This document shows, one piece after another, positions 21,692-33,653 of a stretch of 64,000 nt of DNA (position 1 is its first letter; each line of letters opens with the position of its first letter). The notes under the pieces are model-generated. The model was given only the letters and a program-made list of their open reading frames with translations, was not told where the DNA came from and did not search any database. The stretch is from Serpula lacrymans var. lacrymans S7.9 (taxonomy: Eukaryota; Basidiomycota; Agaricomycetes; Boletales; Serpulaceae): assembly GCF_000218685.1 (NCBI RefSeq), contig NW_006763290.1, forward strand, positions 3,188,908 to 3,252,907. The letters run 5' to 3'. The position numbers and the translations under genes were made by a program.

Positions 21692-22002
21692 CAAAAAACA
21701 CAGCCTCCTATGAGGACTATCAGCAATCAACAAAACCTCAAAAATCTCACACAGTCACAGTGGATCCCATCCTTCTTTCACAAACACACAATCATTAACA
21801 AAAAGTATTTGACTTGAGACCAGACAAGGAGCATGTGCATCCCTAAGTCTGTGCTTCAGATTGTCCAAGTCAGTATATACTGTCAACCCAGTCACAGCAA
21901 TGACTCAGTCCAAAGGAAGCCAACTATTGTCAGCATACTGGAGCAATAACAATAATCCTATCAACAATACACAGGAACCAACTTCCCGCCTTTTGGGAAA
22001 CT

Positions 22003-22290
22003 ATAACTACACCAAAGTTGTTATACTCTGGTGCACACACAAACAAGCAGAGAGGGTGGAATGAAGGAGTTGGTAGACTCCACTTAGTAGGAACAAGTAT
22101 GTTATTGGTAGACAACAGGAGGACTTGCTGGGGAATCTCCAATCTATTGATGGGTATTTATACTACTACAGAGTATTTGTACATGTGTACTGATGATGTC
22201 ATAGGGTGCAGCCCTTGTGACCAGCTCCACTACATGAGAGAGTTGTAACTAAAAATATAAAGAAGTTGCACATTGTGAGAAATGAAAGAT
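22003..22290 (-). repeat. Family A-type LTR fragment
   Basis: Matches the first two thirds of the LTR at 26170-26591 (GGAGGACTTGCTG, ATGATGTCATAGGG, ACCAGCTCCACTACATGAGAG). It loses similarity near 22290, before the family B LTR. Confidence 0.65.
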
Positions 22291-22341
22291 CAGTTAAACC
22301 TGAGAATATATAAAAGATAAATATACTATGTGGCATATGTG

Positions 22342-22953
22342 TGTCAGAATTGTGGCCTCTTTGGAGTAACAGAGCTGCGAAGTACAGAGGGCAGGGTAAC
22401 GGAGTATGGAGGACGAGATGGGGAATTGGCTTAGCTCGTGCACTAGACCCTTCCACAGACCTTGGTCCCTAGCTCGTTGGAAGTGGACGGAGGAGAAGTA
22501 GAGGATAAAAAGGAGCAGAGTAAAGATCCTTCGGAGAAGGATCGGAAAGGACTGGTAAGAAAGCAAGGGAATCTAGTTGATATTCAAACTGCAGGAAGGT
22601 AGTACAGGAGTTACAGCTTATATACTGTTGGGGGAGCAGGAGCTCATAAGGAGTAACTTGTAATGTAGGCCATGCGGACAATTATCTAGTGAGAGGAGAA
22701 TGTATGTATCATAAGGTTGAACTACAGAGTCCACAAGGAATACTAGAACATGTGAGGAGACTGTATGGCAGACTAAAAGTCTAGTGCAGGAGTATTGGAG
22801 CGGACAACCAGAGTACCATATGGGAATAGAGCATAGAGTTCGGCAGACCACAAGGAACATAATCCCGAGTATACCAATGGTTCGGGGGCTTTGGGCCCAG
22901 AGAACAACTCCTTGGGAGATGCCAGAGTTCTGTCTTCCGGTACAAATATAACA
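22342..22953 (+). repeat. 5' LTR of a truncated family B element
   Basis: 612 bp from TGTCAGAATTGTGG to ACAAATATAACA, aligning with the solo LTR at 1056-1705. It is followed by a leader (22954-23171) and the gag-like frame at 23172, which sets the orientation. Confidence 0.8.
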
Positions 22954-23171
22954 GTATCCCCCTTTTAGGGTTGAACCCTTGAGACCCAAAACTAGCCTTT
23001 GGGGAAAAGGCTCCGGTGGACAAATTTCCCGGTAGTGAGTGACGTGTGGAGTCCGGCTGAGTTTAAATGAAAATATATAACACGGGGGGTTGACTCAGAA
23101 TTCCTTCAGTTGAACAGTCTTGTTCAAAAACTTAGACCACCCTTCCCACCACCAATAATCCTATTACCACC

Positions 23172-23408
23172 ATGTCCAGTGCCCCCGGGACCACAATTGC
23201 AAAGATGGCCCAACTCCATGCACAGATGGCAGAGGCCAAGTGTCAGCTCAAGGCGGAGCAAAAAAGGGCAGAGGAGGAAGCAAAACAGGCAGTAGAAGCC
23301 CAGAGGGTCAAGGAGGAAAAACAGTGGGTTGAGAGAGAGGAGGAGAAGGCGGAGAAGGAGGGGGAGAAAACAAAGGCGGTGATAGTGGGGGATGCACCAG
23401 TTTACTGA
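23172..23408 (+). pseudogene. Family B gag-like N-terminus
   Basis: A 78-residue frame starting at the ATG of ACCACCATGTCCAG, with TTIAKMAQLHAQMAEAK and a K/E-rich coiled-coil stretch. It is nearly identical to the copy at 13690-13941 over the first 45 residues. The frame runs into unrelated sequence and stops at 23406-23408, so the rest of the element has been removed. A frame at 23110-23295 is a shadow of it. Confidence 0.65.
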
Positions 23409-23647
23409 GGGAATCTTGATTTATCACAATCAACTCTGTAGACAACAAAGACAGAAATCACATCCTCAGATATACTGTAGCCCTTCTCAACACCACTCAT
23501 CTGAAAAAGTTTACAACATCAGCCTTACACTATTAGGCCTTGTGTACAAATATAGCTATACACATGTTTATTCAAATGCTTCAAAAACTTACTGTAAAGT
23601 GCTATAATTATTCTCTGAGTGTGTCCAAAACTTGGGGAATCTATAAC

Positions 23648-23740
23648 AAAGGGGACGGTGGTCCCAAATGCCACGTGCGAGCCACATTGTGTCAGTTATT
23701 TTGCTTAGTTTCGCTCGCGTGGTTTTTGTGGCAACACAGG
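23648..23740. repeat. Short inverted-repeat element, uninterrupted copy
   Basis: Contains GGGGACGGTGGTCCC, CCACGTGCGAGCCACATTG and, facing them, TTTCGCTCGCGTGG and TTTTTGTGGCAACAC. Its two halves match, in reverse, the two outer flanks of the Harbinger-like element (46201-46240 and 50896-50939). It therefore represents a related empty target. Confidence 0.65.
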
Positions 23741-23811
23741 AGCAGCAGTACAGTAGTAGTGAATGCAGTGAAAATCGTAGCCACATTGAAATTCTCACGT
23801 TTATAAGGACA

Positions 23812-23887
23812 GACAGCACAAGTTCACTGACTTCTGACTAAATAAAATTTAATCGCTTAACTGTATTATTATTACTCAAAAGATAGT
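23812..23887 (+). repeat. Helitron subterminal repeat, extra copy
   Basis: ACAGACAGCACAAGTTCACTGACTT... and the TATTATTATTACTC part match the 3' subterminal region of the same Helitron at 25582-25660 in the same orientation, so direct repeats flank the helicase fragment. Confidence 0.6.
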
Positions 23888-25327
23888 ATGGAGTAGCTCA
23901 GTCAAGAGCAACAAAATGCTTTTGATACCATCATACAGTTAATATATCATAATTGGGGAATAACTTGCTTTATTCACAGTGCTGAAGGTAAGGGAAAATC
24001 ATATCTCTGTAATACAATTGCCGCTGCTGCTTGAGCAAGAGATAATCATAATCTTGCTCTATATGTAGCATCCTCTGAGATTGAATCCCTGCTCTTGGAG
24101 GGTGGCTGCACAGCTTGTTCACAATTTGGAATCCCTATTCCTGTACATGAAACATCCACATGCAGGATTCCAAAAAATTCTGACCTCCATGAGGTATTGA
24201 GACATACCGGAGTTATTGTCTGGGATGAAGCACCAATACAACACCATCATGGAATTGAAGCATTGGATCATACATTGCTGGACGTCCTGGTTAATCAGCT
24301 TCTATTTGGAGGCATTGTAATGGTCTTTAGAGGAGACTTTCACCAAATACCACATGTTGTTCTAAGAGGGTCAAGGCAACACATTATTTCTGCCTCTCTT
24401 AGAAGGTCACGACTGTGGACAAATATCTATATCTGCTATCCCACACAGAACATGTGCCTGGACTGTACTCCAGAGAGTGAAGTTTTTGCTAGCTGCCTCG
24501 ATGTTGGCGGTCGTCGTGAAATTGCAGGAGATTGGACAATTGAGCTTCCTGCCAACATGCTTATGCCAGAAAACACCATAGACTCATTAGTCAATGCTAC
24601 TTATCCTGGAATTGCAAATGGAGACCAAGTTGACCATTATTTCCTCCACCGCACCATCCTCTCTGCACAAAATGATGCCGTTAGCGACCTTAATTCAGCA
24701 ATCCTCACAAAATTCCCTGGAAAAGAGTTAGTAGTTCTGTCAATTGATAAAGTGGTTGGAGTGAGGCATGAACATTATCCTGTGGAATTCTTGAACTCCT
24801 TGCAAGTATCTGGCCCTCCTGAAGTGCACCTCAAACTTAAAGCTGGATGTCCGCTTATGCTCCTCTGCAATATTGATTCCCTAAATGGACTCTGTAATAG
24901 AACACACATGATTTTGATAGAGATGAAGAGAAGAGTATTGAAGTGCCGTGTCTTGGGAGGAAAACATAAACATGCAGGAAAGATAGCTTTTGTTCTACGC
25001 CTCACACTAGAACCTTCATTGGAAGAATTTCCCATCAAGCTATCACGTCGTCAATTCCCTGTCCGTGTTGTCTTTGTCATAACCATCAACAAATCTCAAG
25101 GGCAATCAGTGACACAGGTTAGGCTGTATTTATGTGTTCCAGTGTTTTCACATGGGCAACTTTATGTTACATTGTCTTGCTGCACTTTGGGAGAGAGAAT
25201 AAAAGTGCTATTTCCACATGGTTCAAATGACAGACATACCTTCAATGTGGTGTATCCCAAAATTCTGACTGGCTTTATCCATGACTGGCAAGTAGATTTT
25301 CCCCCAATTCTCACCCTATTTTACTAA
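23888..25327 (+). pseudogene. Helitron Pif1-like helicase, C-terminal part
   Basis: A 410-codon frame (24095-25327) encodes the body of the RepHel helicase. Visible motifs are Walker B VIVWDEAP near 24220, VFRGDFHQIPHV near 24330 (motif III), and the C-terminal INKSQGQS block near 25085 followed by SHGQLYVTLS (motifs V/VI). Upstream, 23888-24094 continues the homology with a P-loop-like HSAEGKGKSYLCNT but has a stop (TGA near 24033). The Rep/HUH domain is missing, so this copy is not autonomous. It is highly similar to the split copy at 51317-59729. Confidence 0.85.
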
Positions 25328-25697
25328 ATTGTTTTGTTATCAGATCATATTATCATTCTTTACCATTTCTGGGGTCTCTTTTTTTATTTCTCATCAATTT
25401 ATCAGTATACTACCATAGACTTTTTATGTTACAATATATGTTGATATTTGTAAGGATTCAATGAATCATCTGCTTGAACTCAGTATACTGTGCACAAGTT
25501 TAGGGCAGGCTTATAAGAGCATTCAATAACAGAACAGCAAGTCAAACATGCATCATAGGATTCAAAGACTTGACATACATTACAGACAGCATAAGTTCAC
25601 TGACTTAACATTTTGATCACTTAACAGTATTATTATTATTATTCATCATATAGCAAAAATATTGCACCAGTGGCAGAGCCACGGGCTGGACCTCGTG
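25328..25697 (+). mobile_element. Helitron 3' end region
   Basis: Matches 50944-51316 in reverse as far as CAGTGGCAGAGCCACGGGCTGG, with a possible TGGC/GCCA hairpin. The CTAA that ends the other copy is absent, because a family A-type LTR starts at 25698. Confidence 0.6.
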
Positions 25698-26089
25698 TGT
25701 TACAATAGTATTCTTGGGTTTATTTTCACTTTTCACTTTTCATTTTTTTTCTAACTCTGTGCCACATAGCACCTTCTATATGGGGATATTATGTAAGCTA
25801 TATATATAGTGAAGTCACACAACTGATCACTATTTAGTAATATGGACATGACATCATCTACAATATAATAGAACAATACAAATATTTATATTAGCTGTAT
25901 GGTACCATATGTATCTTAGTATATAAACCCTTACAATAGATGGAGACTCCTTAGTGAGTCCTCCCATTGAATATCATCAACCAACTAGCTCCTAACTTGA
26001 GTCTACCAACTCACCTTTATTATCATTACTTTTTTTTTGAGTTCCTTGCTGTGTGCACCAGACTATAACAACTTTGGGGTATTGTCACA
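25698..26089 (+). repeat. Family A-type LTR
   Basis: Starts TGTTACAATAG and ends ATTGTCACA, with the GGAGACTCCTTAGTGAGTCC region shared with the A1 LTR. It abuts the Helitron tip; no target duplication is seen. Confidence 0.65.
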
Positions 26090-26169
26090 GAAAGTAGAGG
26101 GTTCAACATGAAATTCCTAGATGTAAAGTCTAATCAGAGTATAGCTTCTTTTGCAGGGAACTCACCTTA

Positions 26170-26591
26170 AAGTAACAACTAAAGTTTTTTATATTCTAGC
26201 ACATAACTAACACAAGCAGAGAGGGTGAGTGAAGGAGTGGGTAAACTCCCTTAGGGTAGGATCAAGTTAGTTGTTGGTAGACAACAGGAGGACTCTCTGA
26301 GGTGCCTCCTTTATCTATTGGGGTATTTATACTTCTACAGGGTATTTATACATATGTACTACACAGTTGATAAATGTGGTACCTGATGATGTCATAGGGT
26401 GTAGCCCTTGTAACTAGCTCCACCACGTGAGAAGGCTGTAACTAAAAATATAAAGAAGTTGCACAGCGTGAGAAAGTGAAAGTATAAGTGGAGTTTGAAA
26501 ATAAAGAAAGATGCCACATGGCACAAGCATCCAAAAAGAAAGTTAAGTAGGTGAATAAAAGTTCAAGGTCCAAAAATTGTATGTTGTAACA
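26170..26591 (-). repeat. Family A-type LTR
   Basis: Plus-strand ends AGTAACAACTAAAG and ATGTTGTAACA. Closely similar to 26616-27031, from which it is separated by 24 bp. Confidence 0.7.
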
Positions 26592-26615
26592 CTTAAAGTA
26601 TACATTTTGAGGACC

Positions 26616-27031
26616 TGTAACAACCAAAGTTTGTATACTCTGGTGCACAATCAAGACAGGCAGAGAGTAGTGAGTGGAGGAAAGGATAATCTCCCTTATG
26701 GTAGGACCAAGTCTGTTATGGGTAAATAACAGGAGGACTTGCTGAGGAGTCTCCTTGATCTATTGGGGTATTTATACTACTACACACTATTTGTACATGT
26801 GTACTATACAGTTGATGAAGGCAGTGGCTGATGATGTCGTAGGGCACAGCCCGTGTGACCAGCTCCACTACATGAGAGACTTGTAGTTAAGAATAAAGAA
26901 AAGCAGTGCAGCGCAAGAAAGTGGAGTTTGAACAAAATGGAAAGTGCTGCATGGCACAGTGTATGAAAACTATAGAAGAAAGTTAAAGAGGAGAATAAAA
27001 ATTAAAGGTCCAAAAATTGTGTATCATAAGA
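26616..27031 (-). repeat. 3' LTR of gypsy A2
   Basis: 416 bp; the plus-strand left end is TGTAACAACC. The right end, ATCATAAGA, is mutated from the usual ATTGTAACA and is followed by the polypurine complement CTACCCCCCTTTT. Confidence 0.8.
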
Positions 27032-27042
27032 CTACCCCCCTT

Positions 27043-30000
27043 TTAAGGTCCGACTTCCAGGTGAGACCAAGTACTGGAGGTGGTAGTTAAATTTTTGGGC
27101 ATAGGTTGAAAAAGGGAATCAAAAAGGTTTGAATCCATGCCTCTAAGCTTCCTGGGAGCTGAGGGATTCTTGGAATAAAATTCACAAACAGCATCGCGGG
27201 AATTGTCCAGATGGGCTTCTGGTTCCCACGTTCTGTCTCCGTCTCCATAGCCTTTCCATAGTAGGAACTCTAATTTTCCACGCTTCAAGTGTGCATCCAC
27301 CACTCGTTCGACTTTGAACTCTTCTTCACCTTCCTGGGTGACTGCAACCGGTCCAGGCCAGTCCACGTGCTGTCCTGGTAGTGGCCCTTTGTAGGGTTTC
27401 ACACGGCTAATATTGACCGTGGGTACTACTCTCATTCATTTTGGGAGTTCCAGCTTCACTGCGTTGGGTTTGACTTCCTTAATCCGGTAAGGACCAATCC
27501 ACTTTTCGGTCAGTTTTCTAGACTGCCGATCTTTTAATTTTAAGTGGTCAGTGTCTAACCAGACCAGGTTGCCGACCTTGTAGTCAGGGGCCTTAGAGCG
27601 TCTACGCTCTGCCCTGTCTTTCATCTGCTCTGCAGTTTTGAATAGCGCTTTGCGCGTTTTGTCTAAGACGGACTTCATGTCCTTGGCCATGTTCCCAGCA
27701 GCCTCGTTCTTGCTTTTCCCAGGTTCTACACCCATTCTGGGAAGGTACAATCTAGTAACCTCAAATGGTGCCTTTCCTGTAGCCGACGACTGTTTGACAT
27801 TATATGAGAACTGGGCTATTTTTAGCCATTTGGCCCAATCTGTCTGCCTGTTGTTAATAAATATATGGAGGTATTGCTTCAATTCCTGATTGAGCCTCTC
27901 CGTTTGTCCATCAGTCTGCGGATGGAACACCGTTGATAATTTAGGTTTGATGCCCAGCATCCGGCATAACTCTTTCGTAAATTCACTAGCAAATTGCGGT
28001 CCCTTATAGGAGATAACTATTTCCGGTAATCCATGGATAGGCCATACAAAATCTTTAAATAGATCTGTCGTACCAGCGGCGGTAATGGTTTTATTGGTGG
28101 GGATGAACACTACTTCTTTGGAGAAGTGATCTACTACCACCATTACTGAATCATACCCATTTGATTCGGGTAGATCTGTTGTGAAATCAACCAATATATC
28201 CTGCCAAGGACCAGCTGGTATCGGATTTGGCATAAGTTTACCGGCCATTGGTTGATGCAAATTCTTTGCCATGGCACATCTCAGACGGGATTTTACATAC
28301 TCATGTACGTCTTTGACCATGCCAGGCCACATGTAGTTTCTGGAGGTCAACTCCATCGTTCATTGCCATCCAGGGTGCCCAGCCACTGGAGTGTTGTGAT
28401 GTCTGTCTATTGCCTTGATCCTTGTGGACTCAGGCACATAGATTTTGTCTTTAAAACAGAAGAGCCTGTCTTCCCATAAATAGTTTTTATTGCCATCAAG
28501 GTGCGCCTTCTCTTCTGAGGAGATGTCTTTCTTGAAGACTTCCAGAAGATCAGAATCCTGCCTGATTCAAATATTGGCAACCCTGGATGGTCTATCAGGG
28601 TGACACCCTTGTTGTCATCTTCAATGTCATTGGCATGATCCTCTCTTCCGGATAAAGTGTCTGCTTTCCCTATGGAACTTCCAGGCTTATGAATTAATTT
28701 GTTATTGAACCTAGACAAGTACACTGCATAGTGGGCCTGTCTTTGGTTCAAGTCTCAGGCTGTCATAAAATACTCCAGATGATTATGATCAGTCCAAATT
28801 TTGAATTGGTGCCTAGCACTTTCTAAGTAGTGCCGCCAGTGCTCTAAAGCTCTAATGATGGCCAGCATCTCTTCGTCGTAAATTTGATAGTTGCGCTCTG
28901 TAGGCAACAAACTATGCAATAAATAGGCACAAGGCCTCCAAAGATCATCAGGGCATTTAATTGATAGAACAGCCCCAGTAGTAAAATCAGAAGAGTCGGT
29001 TTCTAGCAGGAACTCTTTGTCTAATTCTGGAAATGCCAATATGGGTGCCATCGTAAATACCTGTTTAAGCTTATCAAAAGCTTCTTGTTCTTTGGCACCC
29101 CAATGCCAAATAATGTCCTTTTTTGTGAGATCGTTCAACGGTCTCGTTATTTTTGCGAAGTTTTCAACAAATCTTTGATAAAAATTGCCTAAGCCAAGGA
29201 AGGCCCTAACTCCTTTGACGCGAGTAGGTTCTGGCCAATCCAATATAGCTTGAACTTTCTCAGAATCTATCCTGATTCTGTTCTGGCCAATTATCATACC
29301 AAGGAAGTCTACTTCCTTTACTCTCAAATTACATTGTTTGGGTTTGACAAATAGGTCCCGTTCCTGTAAGTGTCGAAGGACTTCTTGCACAATCCTGTCA
29401 TGCTCAGCCTCATCGTCTGACTTCTTAAATATTAATAATTTGTCAATGTAAATGACGACATACTTTTCCATATCCGCAAAGATCTCATTCATCATGCTCT
29501 GAAAGGTCGCCGGTGAATTGGTCAACCCAAAAAACATAACGAGGGGCTTGAAAGATCCTTGGTGGCATGTGAATGCGGCCTTCCAAGCATCTTCTTCTTT
29601 GATTTGTACATTATTGTACCCCCATCTAAGATCCATCTTTGTCAAGATCTTGGCACCAGCCAATTTGTCTACTAGCTGACTGATCAAAGGCAGCAAATAC
29701 GCATTTTTAACTGTGTACTCATTCAAGTAACAATAGTCCATAATTATATGCTTTTTACCATCCTTTTTAGGAATGAAGAACACCGGGGACGTCATAGGGC
29801 TTTTGGAAGGTCTGATATAACCTTTCCTAAGCTGTTTATCTATGAAACTTGATACCTCATCTCTTTCTGGAGCAGAGAGTGGTATCATGTGTCCTTTTCT
29901 CGGTTTGAAGGTGTCCTTCAAATCTATAGCATGGTCCCAAGGCTTAGCCTCTGGGAAGCGTTCTGATTTGTGCTTTGAAAAGACTTTCCAGAAGTCATGG

Positions 30001-31270
30001 TACTTGGGAGGTACCAGCCTCTTAATCTCTTCCTCAGGTTTTACCTCGTCATTGTCATTGTCAATCTTTTCTAAAGATCTAAGCTTGGCATAAACGTGAC
30101 CAGCATTTATCCTTTCATCAAGCTCAGTTTGACGGACATGACTCGGCTTACCCAAGTCATTACACTCCTGAGGGCAACGTGACAATGTGACAACCCCTGT
30201 CTGCCAGTCAATCTCAGGGTTGTGTTCAAATAGCCAGGTCCAGACTAAGATTAAATTAATCTTCCCTAGTTGGGTAGCTTCAGCGGTGACTTGTTCTCTG
30301 TGTCCTTGGTACTCGACGACAAAAGAACATTTGTGTGTAATGCAGCCACCCACGTTAATGTTAGTTTTGGTGATTCTGCACCTTTGTGCTACCTATATAT
30401 TTTCATTCCTTTCTCTATCTATTCTTCTATCATTCACTATTGATTGTGTTCTCTATTATTTTGCCTTTGTGGCTGCTTTGTTTACCTTTGTTTACAAGAA
30501 TTTGGACAGTACTGCAGAGTCCAATGCTTCCTATTCTCTAGTTACTCACATTGGACTCTAGGTACTATATACCTGTCATACTCTCTAATAATATAGTTAC
30601 TCACATTGGACTCTAGTTCCAGTCCCTGATTGCTCTCAGCAAGTGGCTAGACACTTCCTTCAAGCTTTGTTCTTAATAGTTAAGTGTACTGTTGTTGTTG
30701 TAGACGGGAACAAATATATCTAATTTAACAAGGGGGAGTCCCATTTGCTCTGCCCAGACCTGATCTATGAAGATGCCATTAGTGCCTGAATCAAGTAGCA
30801 CGCTGGTTGGGTGTACTATGCCCCGGGCAAGGTTTTCCACACCAACATCTAAACGGATCTTCTTTTGGAATGAATATGTGCACATCAACACACACTTTGG
30901 GATTTCTGTGGAAAGTGGCTCCGAAGAAGAAGAAGAGGAAGAAGTATCAAAAGAAATATGTTTTTCTATTTTAGGATTTTCTATATTTTTATTTTTACCA
31001 GAATCAAGCACCCTAGTGTTTGTCTCGCCGGGGTCACACTCCAAGGGAGACGCTGGTGCAGCGGTAGTATCATAGATATTACATCTGCAATGCTTCATAC
31101 AAGTACATACTTCTGATATCAAATTTAAAAATCTATTTACAAATTGGGGAGCCACCCCCAACTTTCCTTTATTGCTCGTGCAACACCCCGGAGCAGGGGC
31201 CACTTTGTTGTGGTTCATTGTTCATAGGAGCGAAGGCACCCAAGTGACCTAAGCTCCGAACTCTTTTCCC
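27043..31270 (-). pseudogene. Pol of gypsy A2 (protease, RT, RNase H, integrase, chromodomain)
   Basis: Same domain order as A1: protease region 31218-30684 (DSGTNG), then a 320-bp insertion (30359-30678), reverse transcriptase and RNase H 30353-28755 (YIDK in place of YIDD at about 29443, so the second catalytic aspartate is lost), linker 28751-28407, integrase 28359-27436 and chromodomain 27435-27043. Stops relative to A1 are CGA to TGA at 28755-28757 (RNase H), 28360-28362 (integrase start) and 27436-27438 (before the chromodomain). A frameshift lies near 28560. It cannot make a working Pol. Confidence 0.9.
30359..30678 (+). mobile_element. 320-bp non-autonomous element (copy 2) inside gypsy A2
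   Basis: Begins TGTTAGTTTTGG and ends TTCTTAATA, flanked by GTTAA at 30354-30358 and 30679-30683. Removing it restores alignment with the A1 protease region, which proves insertion after A2 was in place. Same length as the copy at 21372-21691. Confidence 0.9.
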
Positions 31271-32312
31271 TGAGTCTTCATTTCAGCGACCTGTTGGTCG
31301 TAAAAGAAGGCTCAGATTTCGTCGTACGAACGGCCGGCCAGAGTATTGAGCCGATCGTCCAGCTTTTCTGTTTCTAATTTGCACGCCTGGCGCCCTTGGT
31401 TATTTTTTTGTTGGGCAGCCTGCACCCAATTCCTACAGTCTCGGGACATGTGTCCCTCTTGGCCGCAATTGTAGCAGTTCCCTTTGAATCTGTGCATTTG
31501 TTCGCCCTGGACCACACCGATATCCATAGGGGCTCCCTGCCCTGGTTGCAGCCCGAACAGCTTAAACCCGTGAGAATGATTGTGTTGGTTTGATGACCCA
31601 GGGTGCCTCTGGGAATAGTGATTTTTGGTAGACCCGCCACCTTGGTGCATAGCATAGAGCTCCATGGCTCTACCAACTCGTCGTACTTCCTCAGCCGCCA
31701 GGGCCAGGTCCTCGTTTCTTGTATCCTGCAAGTAGATCTGTTCTGCAATGCGGGGTTCACATTGCACTCCAGCAGCTCTACTGCATGTTCATTGCCAAGC
31801 CCTCCTTGGATGGAGAGGGCCAGGAACCAGGTAACATAATCATCCGTCCTCATGTTTCCTTGTTTGAAGAAACATATTTGTTGGCGAGCCCAGTCACGCT
31901 CAGCCTGTGGTTTGAAATATTTTTTGATCTCAACCTTGAGATTGTCCCAGGTAGGCCACACCCCTGTGGAGTAGCACTCCTGAAGTCTTACTTGGGCGTA
32001 TCGACCCCCCACAGGGCCTTTTAGTCGAGATAGCACCGCAGTTGCTACCTCAAAGTTATCGGCAAATGCATCCCAGTTTGCCTTAACCCAAATTTGGAGT
32101 TTGATCCACCATTCGGCAAATTGCACTCTGTCTCCTTCAAAGGCGCCGGGGTCAGCGATGACTTCAACTTTCTTGTTAATTTTATTTTCCACTGAGGGGG
32201 CTGCTACAGTGGTGTTTGCCTGTAGCTTGGCAAGTTGCGTAGTTAACACCAAAATCTGTGCACACATGTTGTGCAACAGAGTGTTGACATTGGGTTGGTT
32301 TTGCAACAACAT
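31249..32312 (-). pseudogene. Gag of gypsy A2
   Basis: Homologous to the A1 Gag from start (32312) to TAG at 31249-31251, with the zinc knuckle CYNCGQEGHMSRDC near 31480-31440. A one-base deletion near 31752, where A1 reads CCCTCGC and A2 reads CCCCGC, shifts the frame. A CGG to TGA change at 31312-31314 stops the restored frame near its end. The frameshift heptamer GGGAAAA is kept at 31264-31270. Confidence 0.88.
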
Positions 32313-32466
32313 GTCAACTTGTTCTCTTTGTAAATGTAAAAAAATGTAACTGGGGGTCCCCGCTTGCTATCTGCGGATCTACCTCTTCCCAGCTGAGTAT
32401 TGGATCTCAATCTCCAACTACCCACACTATAGTATTTGAAAGGTATATAAAAAGTAATGTAATAAA

Positions 32467-32613
32467 CCCTGGTCCGAACGGTTGTCAGGGGGTGGTCCAC
32501 TTATTAAGCTGTCAACCCTTCTCCAGACTGGCGGAGGCAAGTGTCCGGCCTGGTCAGAGGTATTCGAAAGAGAAGATTTGTAGGTAAATTCTAATCAACA
32601 GTGGTTCCACACC
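32467..32613 (-). promoter_or_regulatory. Structured 5' leader RNA of gypsy A2
   Basis: Same order of conserved blocks as A1, including the terminal hairpin CCCTG/CAGGG with loop ACAACCGTTCGGAC (32467-32490). The first small hairpin has decayed (GGACACTTGCCT). Confidence 0.6.
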
Positions 32614-32804
32614 AACTGCTGAGCTAGGTACTCCCCTTGACACTGGGGGCCATGTATATGTAATTGTTTCCTCTCCCAGAGCACTACAGGGCTGTTGCTA
32701 GGAGCGCACCCTTCTGCTATACGGGATATTCCCAAACAATAACCCCTTAACCCAGGGGACCCGGTTTGCACAAAGTGCAAGAGAGTAGTGAGAGCAAGTC
32801 CTAA

Positions 32805-33198
32805 TGTAACAACCAAGAGTTTGTATACTCTGGCGCACAACTCAGACAAAGCTGTAAAGGTGGTGAGGGGAGTGGTTACCCTTAGGATAGGACTGAGTTA
32901 GTTGTGGGTAAACAACAGGAGGACTTGCTGAGGAGTCCCCTGGATCTATTGGGTATTTATACTACTACAGGGTGTTTGTACTTATGTACTATACAGTTGA
33001 TGAAAGCAGTGGCTGATGATGTCAGAGGGCGCAGCCCATGTGACCAGTTCTACTGTGCAAGAGATTTGTAGCTAAATTAAGAAAAGCAGTGCAGCGTGAT
33101 AAAAGGGGACTTTGAACAAAGGAAAGTGCTGCATGGCACAGTGTGTGAAAACTATAGAAGAAAGGTAAAGTGGAGAATGAAAATTATGTATTGTAACA
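32805..33198 (-). repeat. 5' LTR of gypsy A2
   Basis: 394 bp, TGTAACAACC to GTATTGTAACA on the plus strand. The leader follows on its left side and copia 1 abuts on its right. Confidence 0.85.
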
Positions 33199-33201
33199 TA
33201 C

Positions 33202-33278
33202 TGTGTTGTGGCTATGCCATTAGTAAGCAACAAAACAGAAATATTCTAAGTCTATAGTATGGATTGTATATTCTAACA
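33202..33278 (-). repeat. Copia 1 3' LTR (77 bp as seen)
   Basis: Minus strand TGTTAGAATATAC...CACAACACA. It differs from the repeat at 36782-36858 at only a few positions. It may be truncated by the adjoining gypsy A2 LTR, so the true length is uncertain. Confidence 0.65.
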
Positions 33279-33426
33279 CTCCCCTTCAATCCTAGCATAG
33301 ACCAATCATACGAGTGAATTTAACTTTTGATAGAGACTTAGTGAATATGTCTGCTATCATGTCGTTCGTAGGACAGAATAGTAGTGTGACTTTGTCATCA
33401 TCAACTGCTTCTCGGATGAAATGATA

Positions 33427-33630
33427 TCATATGTCTATGTGTTTTATGCGGGGATGATATATGTTGTTTTTGGACAATACAATCACTCCTTGGTTGTCGC
33501 AGTAGAGTATTGTGGGTTCGTCTATGGGGGATCTGATTTCACCGATAAGACTTTGGAGCCAGAAGACATCTTTGAGTGCATGCGTCGCCGCTATATACTC
33601 AGCCTCTGTACTCAATGATGTGATTATCAA
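33427..33630 (-). pseudogene. Copia 1 RNase H C-terminal part
   Basis: Has the copia motif LSTEAEYIAATHALKD and CDNQGVIVLSKNNIYHPRIKHIDI, the conserved end of copia RNase H that would degrade RNA in the RNA-DNA hybrid. Separated from the reverse transcriptase by stops and frame changes between 33654 and 34000. Confidence 0.85.
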
Positions 33631-33653
33631 TTGTTTCTTGGCCCCCCATACAA

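Larger units (their letters stand above)
26616..33198 (-). mobile_element. Gypsy chromovirus element A2, decayed
   Basis: A 6.6-kb minus-strand relative of A1 with 5' LTR at 32805-33198, leader, gag, pol and 3' LTR at 26616-27031. It carries four in-frame CGN-to-TGA nonsense changes relative to A1, at least two frameshifts and a 320-bp insertion with target duplication in the protease region. The flanks GGACC and TACTG do not match. Confidence 0.9.
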
